Assembly (NCBI GenBank): GCA_964629225.1
Contig: CAZVQC010000004.1
Span: forward strand, 1-64,000
DNA: 64,000 bases
Direction: 5' to 3'
Origin: RUG14199 sp964629225
Lineage (GTDB): Bacteria > Bacillota > Clostridia > Oscillospirales > CAG-272
In this document: one piece after another, positions 33,525 to 42,508 of the stretch
Layout of the letters: each line of letters starts with the position of its first letter
Numbering within the stretch: the first letter of the stretch is position 1
Made by a program: the position numbers and the translations under genes
Notes under the pieces: generated by a model
The model's database searches: none
Told to the model about the DNA's origin: nothing
Seen by the model: only the letters and a program-made list of their open reading frames with translations

Positions 33525-34809
33525 GATCTTAAGGATCTCGGTCTTTGCCGTGATCTTGGCTGTTTTAATACCGTCTGCGGCTTCCTTTTCTTCTTTTGCC
33601 GCCGAGGAGCCGACGGTCACGGGGGCAAAGGCCGCTTACATTCTCTGCCTTGAGACCGGTGACGTGCTGTTCGAATACAACCCGGAGATAACGCTCTACC
33701 CCACCTCTTCTGTCAAGATGATGACGGCTATCGTGGCGATAGAAGCTCTTTCCGACAGGCTTGACGAGCAGGTGTCGGTGACGTCCGCTATGCTGAGAGA
33801 GGTGTCGGGAAACCGACTCGGTCTTGAAGCGGGAGAAGTTGTGACGGTGAACGATCTGATCCACATATTAATAACCGGCGGCAATAACGATGGCGCATAC
33901 TGTCTTGCAAATCTGGTGGCAGGCTCGACCGATGCCTTCGTCGCCAAAATGAACGACAAAGCGAAGGCCCTCGGCGCAAACAACACTCACTACACCAACC
34001 CTACCGGGATGCACGATGCCCAAATGACGACGACTCTCTATGACACCGTCCTCATCGCACAGTATGCCCGCAGTCTGCCCATATTCGAGGAGGCATCCGG
34101 AACGCCCAAATACGTAATGGATGCCACCAATAAGAACGCATACCGCAATATCTACAATCGCAACTGTCTCATTTCCAAGTACTACGATGCCCATTATTAC
34201 AACGAAAAGTGCTCCGGCCTCAATGCGGGAAGCACCGAGCAGGGAGGGCACTGTGTCATCACGGTTGCCAAGAACGGGGATCTTTCGTATCTTGTAGCAG
34301 TGATGGGAGCGGATTCCACGGCGGACAAGATCTACTCCTACGTGAACGTGCAGGCTCTTATCGACTGGGCATTCGACTCATTTGCCATGGTCAGTGTCCT
34401 TCACAGCGGCGACATGATCTACGAGATACCGGTGACCCTGTCGGCGGCGGTGGATTTCGTCACGCTGACTCCTTCCGAGGACGTCTCTGTGTTCCTGCCC
34501 ACCGATGTCAATGTGAAGGAGGAGATCACCTACAGCTGGTACACGACCGAGGAGGAGCTTGAAGCGCCTCTCAAAGAGGGACAGGTGGTAGGACGGGTCA
34601 GCGCTTCCAGAAACGGAGTGGTGCTGGGAACCAGCGATCTTGTGGTCACCAGTGACGTGGATAGGAGCGACTTCCTCTACACGCTGGATCAGATCGAAAG
34701 ATTCACAAAGAGCGGCGGCTTCATAGCGGGAGTTATCATGGCGATAGTTCTTGCGGTGGCGGTGATATTTGTCAACGCCTACCGTAGGAAGAGCAGAAAC
34801 GTCTATTAA
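33514..34809 (+). CDS. D-alanyl-D-alanine carboxypeptidase-like protein (S11 family), active-site motifs degenerate
   Basis: The 431-residue product has a signal peptide (about 1-30), a penicillin-binding S11 domain, a C-terminal beta domain and a terminal helix (about 400-423) for membrane anchoring, as in DacF-type proteins that trim peptidoglycan pentapeptides. The SxxK motif is present as S65-S-V-K68. However, the SxN motif is G123-N-N125 and the KTG motif is N237-A-G239. Loss of Ser and Lys at these sites predicts weak or no carboxypeptidase activity, or a changed mechanism. Its start overlaps ribF by 11 bases. Confidence 0.88.
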   Translation: MKDRILRISVFAVILAVLIPSAASFSSFAAEEPTVTGAKAAYILCLETGDVLFEYNPEITLYPTSSVKMMTAIVAIEALSDRLDEQVSVTSAMLREVSGNRLGLEAGEVVTVNDLIHILITGGNNDGAYCLANLVAGSTDAFVAKMNDKAKALGANNTHYTNPTGMHDAQMTTTLYDTVLIAQYARSLPIFEEASGTPKYVMDATNKNAYRNIYNRNCLISKYYDAHYYNEKCSGLNAGSTEQGGHCVITVAKNGDLSYLVAVMGADSTADKIYSYVNVQALIDWAFDSFAMVSVLHSGDMIYEIPVTLSAAVDFVTLTPSEDVSVFLPTDVNVKEEITYSWYTTEEELEAPLKEGQVVGRVSASRNGVVLGTSDLVVTSDVDRSDFLYTLDQIERFTKSGGFIAGVIMAIVLAVAVIFVNAYRRKSRNVY

Positions 34810-34935
34810 GCCCGGCAAGAATAACATTTTTTAGTGACAGTTGTTAATTTTCAAAAGATGGGCTTCCTTTTTTCTGCCGGTGTGGTATCATTATGGACGA
34901 AAAAGACAAAATAGTGAAAGAAAGGGCTTTTTAAG

Positions 34936-35409
34936 GTGGCAATAGAAAAAGCGAGAGAGTACCTTGCGAAGTTCGGTCTTGATGGAGACGTGATGGAATT
35001 TGATGTCTCAAGTGCGACTGTTGAACTTGCGGCAAAGGCGCTCGGTGTTGACGGCGCAAGGATAGCAAAGACCTTGTCCTTCATGACGGATGTCCCGATA
35101 CTTATCGTGACGGCGGGAGATGCCAAGATAGATAACAAAAAATACAAAGAGAGATTCCGCACAAAAGCAAAAATGCTCTCTTTTGATGAGGTGGAGGCGC
35201 TCATAGGTCACGCCGTGGGCGGTGTCTGCCCCTTCGGAATAAAAGAGGGAGTCAAGGTGTTCCTTGATGTTTCGCTCAAGAGATTTGAAACGGTCTTTCC
35301 CGCTTGCGGAAGTTCCAACAGCGCAATCGAACTGACTCCCGAAAGACTTTTTGAGATATCGAAGGATGCGGAGTGGGTGGACGTATGCAAGCTACCTGCG
35401 ACAGAATAA
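34936..35409 (+). CDS. YbaK/EbsC-family aminoacyl-tRNA deacylase
   Basis: The 157-residue product is a YbaK/ProX-type editing protein that hydrolyses mischarged tRNAs such as Cys- or Ala-tRNA-Pro. Markers are TVELAAKALGV, AKTLSFM (with Lys55 of the catalytic region), GGVCPFGIKEGVKVFLD and FETVFPACGSSNSAIEL. It starts with GTG following TTAAGG closely. The neighbours (carboxypeptidase-like and gpmI) do not add to function, and the true substrate within the family cannot be told from sequence. Confidence 0.88.
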   Translation: MAIEKAREYLAKFGLDGDVMEFDVSSATVELAAKALGVDGARIAKTLSFMTDVPILIVTAGDAKIDNKKYKERFRTKAKMLSFDEVEALIGHAVGGVCPFGIKEGVKVFLDVSLKRFETVFPACGSSNSAIELTPERLFEISKDAEWVDVCKLPATE

Positions 35410-35443
35410 CGGTTAATTACAGTTTCAATACAAGGAGATAAAA

Positions 35444-37093
35444 ATGAGCACGCAACTTAAGAAAACGGCAAATGACATCGGAGTGAAGGGTCCCGTCCTC
35501 ACAATAGTTATGGACGGCGTCGGCATAGCACCGGAAACGGAAGGTAACGCAGTTAAGCGCGCCTACACACCCACACTGGATATGTTGATGAGCAAGTATC
35601 CTACGCTGACATTGAAGGCTCACGGTACGGCTGTCGGACTTCCTTCCGATGATGACATGGGCAACTCCGAGGTGGGACATAATGCGCTTGGTTCTGGCCA
35701 GGTGTTCGCACAGGGCGCGAAATTGGTGTCCAACTCCATTGAAAGCGGAAAGATGTTCGAATCCGATGCATGGAAAGAAGTAACCGAGAATGCAAAGGGT
35801 CATACCCTCCATTTCCTCGGTCTTTTCTCCGACGGAAACGTCCACTCCCACATAGATCACCTTAAGGCGATGATCAAAGCAGCAAAGGACTGCGGTGTTG
35901 AAAAGGTCAGAGTCCACATCCTTCTTGACGGACGTGACGTAGGGGAGACGTCCGCTCTCGATTATGTTGAGCCCTTTGAGGAATTCATTTCGGGATTGAG
36001 AGACGGCTCATTCGACATCAAGATCGCATCCGGCGGCGGAAGAATGAATATCACCATGGACCGTTACGAGGCTAACTGGGCTATGGTGGAAAAGGGTTGG
36101 AAGACCCACGTCCTCGGAGAGGGCAGAGCATTTGCCTCCGCCAAGGAAGCCATTGAGACCTACAGATCCGAGACAGGTGCAATAGACCAAGATCTTGAAC
36201 CCTTCGTCATAGCCGAGAACGGCACCCCCGTCGGCACTGTTGAGGACGGAGACAGCGTGGTTTTCTTTAATTTCAGAGGCGACCGTGCTATCGAGATATC
36301 AAAGGCGTTCGAAGGCGGAAGCGATTTTGACAAGTTTGACCGTGTCCGCGCTCCGAAGGTAGTCTACGCGGGTATGCTAGAATACGACGGCGATCTTCAC
36401 ATCCCCTCCCGTTACCTTGTCGCTCCTCCGGAGATAACCAATACTATGGGCGAGTATCTTGCGGATGCAAAGATCAGCCAGTTTGCCATTTCCGAGACTC
36501 AAAAATACGGTCACGTAACGTATTTCTGGAACGGCAACAGAAGCGGCAAATTCTCCGATGAATACGAGACTTATGAGGAGATCCCCTCGGATATCGTTCC
36601 CTTCGAGCAGAGGCCTTGGATGAAGTGTGCCGAGATCACCGACAGATTGATCGAAGCCCTCAGAAGCGGCAAATACAAATGCGTAAGAGTCAATTTCCCC
36701 AACGGGGACATGGTAGGTCACACGGGCAATCTTGAGGCTACCATTTGCTCAATGGAGGCTCTTGACCTTCAGCTCGGACGTCTCCTTCCCGTCATTGATG
36801 AGCTTGGCGGAGTGGCACTCATCACCGCCGATCACGGCAATGCAGACGAGATGTACGAGACCGATAAGAAGGGCAATGTGAAGCTTTCCAAGGACGGAAG
36901 CCACAAGGCCAAGACCAGCCACACTCTCAACAGGGTGCCCTTCATCATCTTCGACAACCATTACTCCGACAAATATTACGTCAAAGCGGACGAAGGTACT
37001 TTCGGACTTTCCGATGTTGCGGCAACTGTCATGAACTTCCTCGGATACGAGGCGCCTGCTATGTGGGACGAGTCCATGATAGAAGTAAAATAA
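35444..37093 (+). CDS. gpmI: 2,3-bisphosphoglycerate-independent phosphoglycerate mutase
   Basis: GpmI interconverts 3- and 2-phosphoglycerate in glycolysis using two metal ions and a phosphoserine. The 549-residue product has the metal-binding MDGVGI near 23 and the phosphorylatable serine S75 in DDDMGNSEVGHN, and late metal ligands in ITADHGNADEM and HT in KTSHTLNRVPF. AAGGAG precedes the ATG. It is slightly longer than the usual 510 residues because of an N-terminal extension and internal loops. Confidence 0.95.
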   Translation: MSTQLKKTANDIGVKGPVLTIVMDGVGIAPETEGNAVKRAYTPTLDMLMSKYPTLTLKAHGTAVGLPSDDDMGNSEVGHNALGSGQVFAQGAKLVSNSIESGKMFESDAWKEVTENAKGHTLHFLGLFSDGNVHSHIDHLKAMIKAAKDCGVEKVRVHILLDGRDVGETSALDYVEPFEEFISGLRDGSFDIKIASGGGRMNITMDRYEANWAMVEKGWKTHVLGEGRAFASAKEAIETYRSETGAIDQDLEPFVIAENGTPVGTVEDGDSVVFFNFRGDRAIEISKAFEGGSDFDKFDRVRAPKVVYAGMLEYDGDLHIPSRYLVAPPEITNTMGEYLADAKISQFAISETQKYGHVTYFWNGNRSGKFSDEYETYEEIPSDIVPFEQRPWMKCAEITDRLIEALRSGKYKCVRVNFPNGDMVGHTGNLEATICSMEALDLQLGRLLPVIDELGGVALITADHGNADEMYETDKKGNVKLSKDGSHKAKTSHTLNRVPFIIFDNHYSDKYYVKADEGTFGLSDVAATVMNFLGYEAPAMWDESMIEVK

Positions 37094-37101
37094 AAAGGAA
37101 T

Positions 37102-37121
37102 GGGGCTGCCTTGGCAGCCCC
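37102..37121 (+). repeat. perfect GC-rich hairpin between gpmI and ydcF
   Basis: GGGGCTGCC (37102-37110) and GGCAGCCCC (37113-37121) are perfect inverted repeats with a two-base gap. No U-tract follows, so it may be an attenuating or stabilising element rather than a terminator; ydcF starts 11 bases later. Confidence 0.5.
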
Positions 37122-37132
37122 TGTCTTGAAAA

Positions 37133-37954
37133 ATGAGAAAAAACAAAAGCAAGATGACCCCCTTCGATACCGTAACGCTGATTCTCGCCCTATTTTGCTC
37201 CTTAAACTACTTTATGTTTCTTTGCAAACTGGTCTTTTTTCCGGAGAAGTTCTCCACGGTGGCGATCACCTTTACAGTGTTCCTCGGTGCGACATTGCCT
37301 CTTATCCTTCACCGTCCCTTAAAGAGGCAATTAAAGAAAACGTATCCCTTTTTCAAAGGGTTGTTTGCACTGTGCCTTGCCATCTACTTCGTCACCTTTT
37401 CGGGGCTTTTCGGATATCTGCTTGTCATGGAGAACAGCGAGACTCCGCCCAAAGAGCTTCCGGAGAATACGGTGCTTATCGTTTTCGGCGCAAGAGTGAA
37501 GGGTACGGAGGAGCACTCCTATCCGGGAAAAGCCCTTCGTCTTCGCCTTGATGCAGCATATGAGGTGCTGAAGGAGGCCGACGGTACAGTCTGCATCGTA
37601 AGCGGCGGACAGGGCCTTGACGAGCCCGATTTCGAGGGGAAAGTGATGAAGGAGTATCTTATCTCAAAGGGGATCGAAGAGAGCAGAATAACCGCCGAAA
37701 CGGCCTCTGAGGACACCCGTGAGAACATCAGGTACTCAATGGAGATTATTGAGGAAAAATACAAAGGCTACCACGTGGCCTGTGTTTCTTCAAATTATCA
37801 TATTCTGAGGATCAAGCTGCTCTGCGACGAGGCGGAGCTTAACTGCGAGTACTTCTATTTCGCACCGTCGGCAGATCCGTTGACTTACTACACCAGCATA
37901 GTAAGGGAATACATGACCCTGGGACGGCAGCTTTTGAGCCGTGCTGTCGGCTGA
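37133..37954 (+). CDS. YdcF/SanA-like membrane protein (DUF218)
   Basis: The 273-residue product has about three or four N-terminal membrane segments (about 8-100) and a C-terminal DUF218 domain with VLIVFGARVKG, CIVSGGQGLDEP, and ASEDTRENIRYS, as in YdcF, SanA and ElyC, which are linked to envelope maintenance or binding of nucleotide-like ligands. The ribosome site is weak (no SD match closer than TTGAAAA). The 3' end abuts the GC-rich non-coding stretch. Confidence 0.85.
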   Translation: MRKNKSKMTPFDTVTLILALFCSLNYFMFLCKLVFFPEKFSTVAITFTVFLGATLPLILHRPLKRQLKKTYPFFKGLFALCLAIYFVTFSGLFGYLLVMENSETPPKELPENTVLIVFGARVKGTEEHSYPGKALRLRLDAAYEVLKEADGTVCIVSGGQGLDEPDFEGKVMKEYLISKGIEESRITAETASEDTRENIRYSMEIIEEKYKGYHVACVSSNYHILRIKLLCDEAELNCEYFYFAPSADPLTYYTSIVREYMTLGRQLLSRAVG

Positions 37955-37988
37955 CGCCTCCGATAGGTATCGGGCCTCACTTAAAAAT

Positions 37989-38021
37989 GACCGCCTGTGA
38001 CACGCAAGTGTCCGGGTGGTC
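37989..38021 (+). terminator. hairpin after ydcF, possible weak terminator
   Basis: GACCGCC (37989-37995) pairs with GGTGGTC (38015-38021) and GACAC (37999-38003) with GTGTC (38008-38012). TTCTTG follows, a poor U-tract. It lies 35 bases after the ydcF stop. Confidence 0.4.
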
Positions 38022-38393
38022 TTCTTGTATGACGGACATATTTGTGGTGAAAATTCTCAGAGAAGCAGTTGGCGACCACTTGAGAGAGGTTGTGCTGTGG
38101 AGGTGCGGGAAAACGGTGACTCACTACCGCCCACGGTACTGCAAAGCGACTTTTGCCCGCTTTGCCCGCCGGGGGATGAAGTCTTACAAGAAGATGAAGC
38201 AGGGACGCCGCACAGATCACGCTTCCCGAATGCTCGCTGTACTCGCCGGGAAGCGTGACGCGCGGCTATCGGCGCCCCTCCGCTCCACCGCCTGAGGCGA
38301 CGTCGCGAAGCCTGCGCCTTGCCCCCTATCCGACGGCTAACGCCGCCACCTTCCCCCAACGGGGGAAGGCCCCTATCCCCCGCAAGCATCCCC

Positions 38394-38420
38394 TCCCCCG
38401 CTTCGGCGGGGGAAATTTTT
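38394..38420 (+). terminator. intrinsic terminator, + strand
   Basis: TCCCCCGC (38394-38401), loop TTCG, then GCGGGGGA (38406-38413), followed by AATTTTTTT. It would stop transcription arriving from the gpmI-ydcF side. It sits inside the GC-rich stretch. Confidence 0.7.
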
Positions 38421-38503
38421 TTGCACGTTTTTTGAAAGGAGTCGATGCAACAAAACTCTGAAGCAATTTGGGGTTCTTGATCAGGATGACAGGTTGAGCC
38501 ATG

Positions 38504-38540
38504 AAAAAATATGAAGCGCAGGCGAAAGCCTGCGCTTCAT
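38504..38540 (-). terminator. intrinsic terminator of nifJ
   Basis: ATGAAGCGCAGGC (38511-38523) and GCCTGCGCTTCAT (38528-38540) form a perfect 13-bp stem with a four-base loop. On the minus strand ATATTTTTTC follows. It lies 16 bases after the nifJ stop. Confidence 0.9.
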
Positions 38541-38556
38541 TAATGTCATTGACCAA

Positions 38557-41500
38557 TTACTCGTAGAGCTTGGAGTACTTGGTGAGTCTGTCATATTTAG
38601 CCTTAGCATTTTCTTCAGCTTCCTTGAAGAGCACTTCTGCTCTTTCGGGGAACTGCTGCATAAGTCTGCGATAACGGTTCTCGCTGGTGATGAAGTCTCT
38701 GTAGCTCTCTGTGGGCTCCTTGGAGTCGAGGGTGAAGGGATTCTTTCCTTCTGCTTTAGCGGAGGGATTGAATCTGAAGAGCTGCCAGTAGCCGGCAAGA
38801 ACTGCCTTCTTCATCTCATCCTGGCAATTGACCATGCCGCCCTTAAGGCCGTGCATTTCGCAAGGAGCGTATCCGATGACGATGGAGGGGCCGGGATATG
38901 CTTCAGCTTCAACGAGAGCCTTGATGGTCTGGTTCATGTCAGCGCCCATAGCGATCTGTGCAACGTAGACGTAGCCGTAGGACATAGCGATCTCAGCGAG
39001 ATTTTTCTTGCCGATAGCTTTGCCGGCAGCCGCAAACTGTGCGACCTGACCGATGTTGGAAGCCTTGGATGCCTGTCCGCCGGTGTTGGAGTAGACCTCG
39101 GTATCGAAGACCATGATGTTGACGTCTTCGCCGGAAGCGAGAACGTGGTCAAGGCCGCCGAAGCCGATATCGTATGCCCAGCCGTCGCCGCCGAAGATCC
39201 ATACGGACTTCTTTGCAAGATAATCCTTGCCTTCCAGGATCTCCTTCTCTGCGGGAACTGTCTCGCAGGTTCCGCGAGCAACGTCATCTGCCAGCATTGC
39301 GCACATATGCTCAACTGCAGCAGCGTTAGCCTTTGCATCGTCAAGAGTGTTCAGGTAGCCCTCAAGGCAGCCTGTCCATTCCTCGGTGACGTTCATCTCT
39401 TTGTAGCGAACAAGAAGGTCACGTACCTTCTGAATGTATCTCTCACGGATGACCTTCTGTCCAAGGTGGATACCGAGACCGTGCTCGGCGTTGTCCTCGA
39501 ACAGGGAGTTAGCCCATGCGGGACCGAAGCCTGTCTTGTTATTGACTGTGTAGGGAGTAGCAGGTGCGGAGCCGCCCCAAATGGAGGAACATCCCGTTGC
39601 GTTGGAGATGTACATTCTCTCACCGAAGAGCTGTGTGATGAGACGTGCGTAAGAGGTCTCGGCGCATCCTGCGCAGGATCCGGAGAACTCAAGCAGAGGC
39701 TGCTTGAACTGGCTTCCCTTGACTGTATTTGCGATAAGCTCGGGCTTCTCGGAGACGTTTGCAACAGCATAGTCGAATACTTCCTGCTGTGCTGCCTGTG
39801 TCTCTTGAGCGATCATTTCGATAGCTTTCTTGTCCGTACCGTCGGCGATAGCCTTCTTTGTAACAGGGCAAGCCTTGACGCAGAGCGTGCATCCCATACA
39901 GTCCAGAGGAGAAACCGCCATGGAGAACTTGTAATTTGTCTTGATAACGGGCTTCTCTGTGAACTTGGTAGCTGCGGGAGCGTTAGCTGCCTCCTCTTCG
40001 TTCATGGCGAAGGGACGAATAGCAGCATGAGGACATACGAATGCACAGTTGTTGCACTGGATGCAGTTTTCAGCGTGCCATACGGGAACGTTGACTGCAA
40101 CACCGCGCTTCTCGGAAGCGGCAGCACCCTGCGGGAACGTACCGTCAACATAGTCCTTGAAGGCGGATACGGGAAGCTTGTCGCCTGCCATTGCGCCTAC
40201 GGGGGTAACGATGTTGTTTACGAAGTCAACGAGGTCACGTCTCTTGCCTTCGAATGCAGCCTTGGGAGCATCCGCTGCGGGATCTTTCCAACTGTTGGGA
40301 ACGGCGATCTCTTTGAATGCATCTGCGCCTGCCTCGATAGCGGCATAGTTCAGATCCACCATTGCCTGTCCCTTCTTGATGTAGGACTTGTACGCCATCT
40401 TCTTCATGTACTCGATAGCCTCATCCTTGGGAAGGATGTTGGCAAGAGCGAAGAATGCGGACTGAAGGACAGTATTCTTTACCTTCGCATTGCCGATCTT
40501 ATTGGTAGCGATATCGGTAGCGTTGATGGTGTAGAATTTTACGTTGTTATTTGCGATGTAGCTCTTAACATCTGCAGGCAGATGAGCATCCAGCTCTTCG
40601 GGAGTCCAGTGACAGTCAAGCATGAACGTTCCGCCGGGCTTCACGTCACTTACGATGTCATACTTCGTGATGTATGCCTGGTTGTGGCAGGCAACGAAGT
40701 CGGCCTTTGTGATGTAGTAGGGACTCTTGATGGGCTTGTCGCCGAAACGGAGGTGAGAAATGGTAACGCCGCCGGTTTTCTTGGAGTCATACTGGAAGTA
40801 TGCCTGGATGAATTTGTCGGTGTGGTCACCGATGATCTTGATGGAGTTCTTGTTTGCGCCGACGGTACCGTCACCGCCGAGACCCCAGAATTTGCAGGAG
40901 ATAGTTCCCTTTGCGGATGTGTCGGGAGCGGGCTTCTCGTCGAGAGAGTGACCGGTAACGTCGTCTACGATACCGATGGTGAAGTCAGCCTTGGGCTCGT
41001 CCTTGGCAAGGTTCTCGTAAACTGCGAAAACGGATGCCGGAGGAGTATTCTTGGAACCGAGACCGTATCTACCGCCAACTACCTTGATGTCGCTTCTGCC
41101 GGTAACGGAGAGAGCTGTCATAACGTCCAGATAGAGAGGCTCGCCGAGAGCGCCGGGCTCTTTCGTTCTGTCGAGAACTGCGATTTTCTTGCAGGTTGCG
41201 GGGATAGCCTCAGCAAGCTTTGCGGCAACGAAAGGTCTGTACAGACGTACCTTTACGAGACCTACCTTTTCGCCCTGAGCCATCATGTAGTCGATGACCT
41301 CTTCCGCTACGTCGCAGATGGAGCCCATTGCGATGATGACACGCTCTGCATCGGGAGCGCCGTAGTAGTTGAAGAGCTTGTAATCCGTGCCGATCTTGGC
41401 ATTGATCTTGTCCATGTAATCCTCAACGATAGCGGGAAGAGCATCGTAGTAGGAGTTGCAAGCTTCTCTGTGCTGGAAGAAGATATCGCCGTTTTCGGCA

Positions 41501-42153
41501 GAACCGCGGAGAACGGGATGTTCGGGATTCAGCGCACGTGCACGGAACTCTGCGATAGCATCCTGATCTACCATTTCCTTGAGATCGTCGTAGTCCCAAG
41601 CTTCGATCTTCTGGATCTCATGGGAGGTACGGAAGCCGTCAAAGAAGTTAAGGAAAGGAACTCTGCCCTTGATAGCGGAAAGGTGAGCGACAGCCGCAAG
41701 ATCCATTACTTCCTGAGGATTGGACTCAGCCATCATAGCAAAGCCGGTCTGACGGCAAGCGTAGACGTCGGAATGGTCACCGAAAATGTTGAGTGCATGG
41801 GACGCAACACAACGTGCGGATACGTGGATAACGCAGGGGAGAAGTTCACCGGCGATCTTGTACATGTTGGGGATCATCAAAAGAAGACCCTGAGATGCTG
41901 TGAACGTGGTGGTGAGAGCACCGGCTGCCAGTGAGCCGTGAACTGCACCTGCCGCACCTGCTTCGGATTGCATCTCAACGACTTTTACTTCGTCGTTGAA
42001 AATGTTCTTGAGACCTGTGGCAGACCAAGAGTCTGTCAGCTCAGCCATTACAGATGAGGGAGTGATGGGGTAAATTGCGGCAACTTCCGTGAACGCATAC
42101 GAAGCATGCGCGGCGGCGGTGTTACCGTCCATGGAAATCTTTTTTCTAGCCAT
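38557..42153 (-). CDS. nifJ: pyruvate:ferredoxin (flavodoxin) oxidoreductase
   Basis: This single-chain enzyme converts pyruvate and CoA to acetyl-CoA, CO2 and reduced ferredoxin, the central step of clostridial fermentation. The 1198-residue product has the normal domain order: pyrimidine-binding domains I-II at the N-terminus, CoA/gamma domain, two [4Fe-4S] clusters (CIQCNNCAFVCP near 690 and CMGCTLCVKACP near 750), a proximal-cluster cysteine region (SCAGCAETSY near 820) and the thiamine-diphosphate domain (GDGWAYDIGFGGLDH near 965, with NTGGQ). A strong promoter and terminator bracket it. An unusually long open frame lies antisense to it and is treated as a shadow. Confidence 0.98.
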   Translation of the reverse strand: MARKKISMDGNTAAAHASYAFTEVAAIYPITPSSVMAELTDSWSATGLKNIFNDEVKVVEMQSEAGAAGAVHGSLAAGALTTTFTASQGLLLMIPNMYKIAGELLPCVIHVSARCVASHALNIFGDHSDVYACRQTGFAMMAESNPQEVMDLAAVAHLSAIKGRVPFLNFFDGFRTSHEIQKIEAWDYDDLKEMVDQDAIAEFRARALNPEHPVLRGSAENGDIFFQHREACNSYYDALPAIVEDYMDKINAKIGTDYKLFNYYGAPDAERVIIAMGSICDVAEEVIDYMMAQGEKVGLVKVRLYRPFVAAKLAEAIPATCKKIAVLDRTKEPGALGEPLYLDVMTALSVTGRSDIKVVGGRYGLGSKNTPPASVFAVYENLAKDEPKADFTIGIVDDVTGHSLDEKPAPDTSAKGTISCKFWGLGGDGTVGANKNSIKIIGDHTDKFIQAYFQYDSKKTGGVTISHLRFGDKPIKSPYYITKADFVACHNQAYITKYDIVSDVKPGGTFMLDCHWTPEELDAHLPADVKSYIANNNVKFYTINATDIATNKIGNAKVKNTVLQSAFFALANILPKDEAIEYMKKMAYKSYIKKGQAMVDLNYAAIEAGADAFKEIAVPNSWKDPAADAPKAAFEGKRRDLVDFVNNIVTPVGAMAGDKLPVSAFKDYVDGTFPQGAAASEKRGVAVNVPVWHAENCIQCNNCAFVCPHAAIRPFAMNEEEAANAPAATKFTEKPVIKTNYKFSMAVSPLDCMGCTLCVKACPVTKKAIADGTDKKAIEMIAQETQAAQQEVFDYAVANVSEKPELIANTVKGSQFKQPLLEFSGSCAGCAETSYARLITQLFGERMYISNATGCSSIWGGSAPATPYTVNNKTGFGPAWANSLFEDNAEHGLGIHLGQKVIRERYIQKVRDLLVRYKEMNVTEEWTGCLEGYLNTLDDAKANAAAVEHMCAMLADDVARGTCETVPAEKEILEGKDYLAKKSVWIFGGDGWAYDIGFGGLDHVLASGEDVNIMVFDTEVYSNTGGQASKASNIGQVAQFAAAGKAIGKKNLAEIAMSYGYVYVAQIAMGADMNQTIKALVEAEAYPGPSIVIGYAPCEMHGLKGGMVNCQDEMKKAVLAGYWQLFRFNPSAKAEGKNPFTLDSKEPTESYRDFITSENRYRRLMQQFPERAEVLFKEAEENAKAKYDRLTKYSKLYE

Positions 42154-42237
42154 GAATTTGAGTTCCTCCTGTTATGTATTTGTTTTTATTAAAAACGGTC
42201 GTAAAGCCCCTATAAAAAGGACATTCTACAATAACTA

Positions 42238-42266
42238 ATTATACCGCACTTTTCAGCTTTTGTAAA
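42238..42266 (-). promoter_or_regulatory. nifJ promoter
   Basis: On the minus strand TTTACA (42261-42266) and TATAAT (42238-42243) are 17 bases apart. The transcript would have a leader of about 75 bases, and AGGAGG at 42165-42170 (complement) precedes the ATG by 11 bases. Confidence 0.8.
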
Positions 42267-42280
42267 TATGAAAACCATTA

Positions 42281-42306
42281 AAAAAAGCCCTCAAAAGGCT
42301 TTTTTT
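42281..42306. terminator. bidirectional intrinsic terminator
   Basis: AAAAAAGCC (42281-42289) and GGCTTTTTT (42298-42306) flank a CTCAAAA-like loop. On the minus strand it would end the RNHCP-mnmE-glycosylase operon, about 200 bases after the last stop. Confidence 0.7.
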
Positions 42307-42508
42307 GTTGGTAATTTGAGCAAGAACTCCGTTTTTTTCACATTTGTGCCCCGTTTTTACCCTGCCCCAAGTCCACACTCTACAAAAACGGGCAAGCCTC
42401 GACGTCGGTGTTCGGTGGCGTGGTAGATCGGCTATGTCGGTTGAGGGTTGCTGTCGGAGTGTCGGTGCCGATGGCGGTACGGGTCTTGGAAATGGAAGTT
42501 GGGATGTT

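Larger units (their letters stand above)
37955..38556. repeat. GC-rich non-coding stretch with many hairpins, possible dispersed repeat element
   Basis: This 602-base stretch has no gene I can support. From left to right it holds a hairpin at 37989-38021 (GACCGCC/GGTGGTC with inner GACAC/GTGTC), a 12-bp inverted repeat TCACGCTTCCCG/CGGGAAGCGTGA (38217-38228/38247-38258), a perfect CCTTCCCCC/GGGGGAAGG hairpin (38349-38357/38361-38369) and a CCCCCGC-TTCG-GCGGGGG terminator-like hairpin (38394-38413). The C/G-rich composition between 38.2 and 38.41 kb differs from the surroundings. Similar sequence occurs between genes in many gut Clostridia from memory; copy number here cannot be tested. Confidence 0.5.
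42154..42508. other. 355-base intergenic region: nifJ promoter and a terminator
   Basis: The left part holds the nifJ promoter and ribosome site, and the middle holds the terminator at 42281-42306. The right 200 bases (42308-42508), downstream of the glycosylase gene, contain nothing that I recognise. Confidence 0.6.

Noticed and set aside
37987..38461. Short open frames in the GC-rich stretch near 38 kb
   Set aside because: Several frames overlap on both strands with biased composition; hairpins explain the sequence better than protein coding.
38851..41934. Long plus-strand open frame antisense to nifJ
   Set aside because: nifJ on the minus strand has every expected domain, a promoter and a terminator; the antisense frame has no family features.
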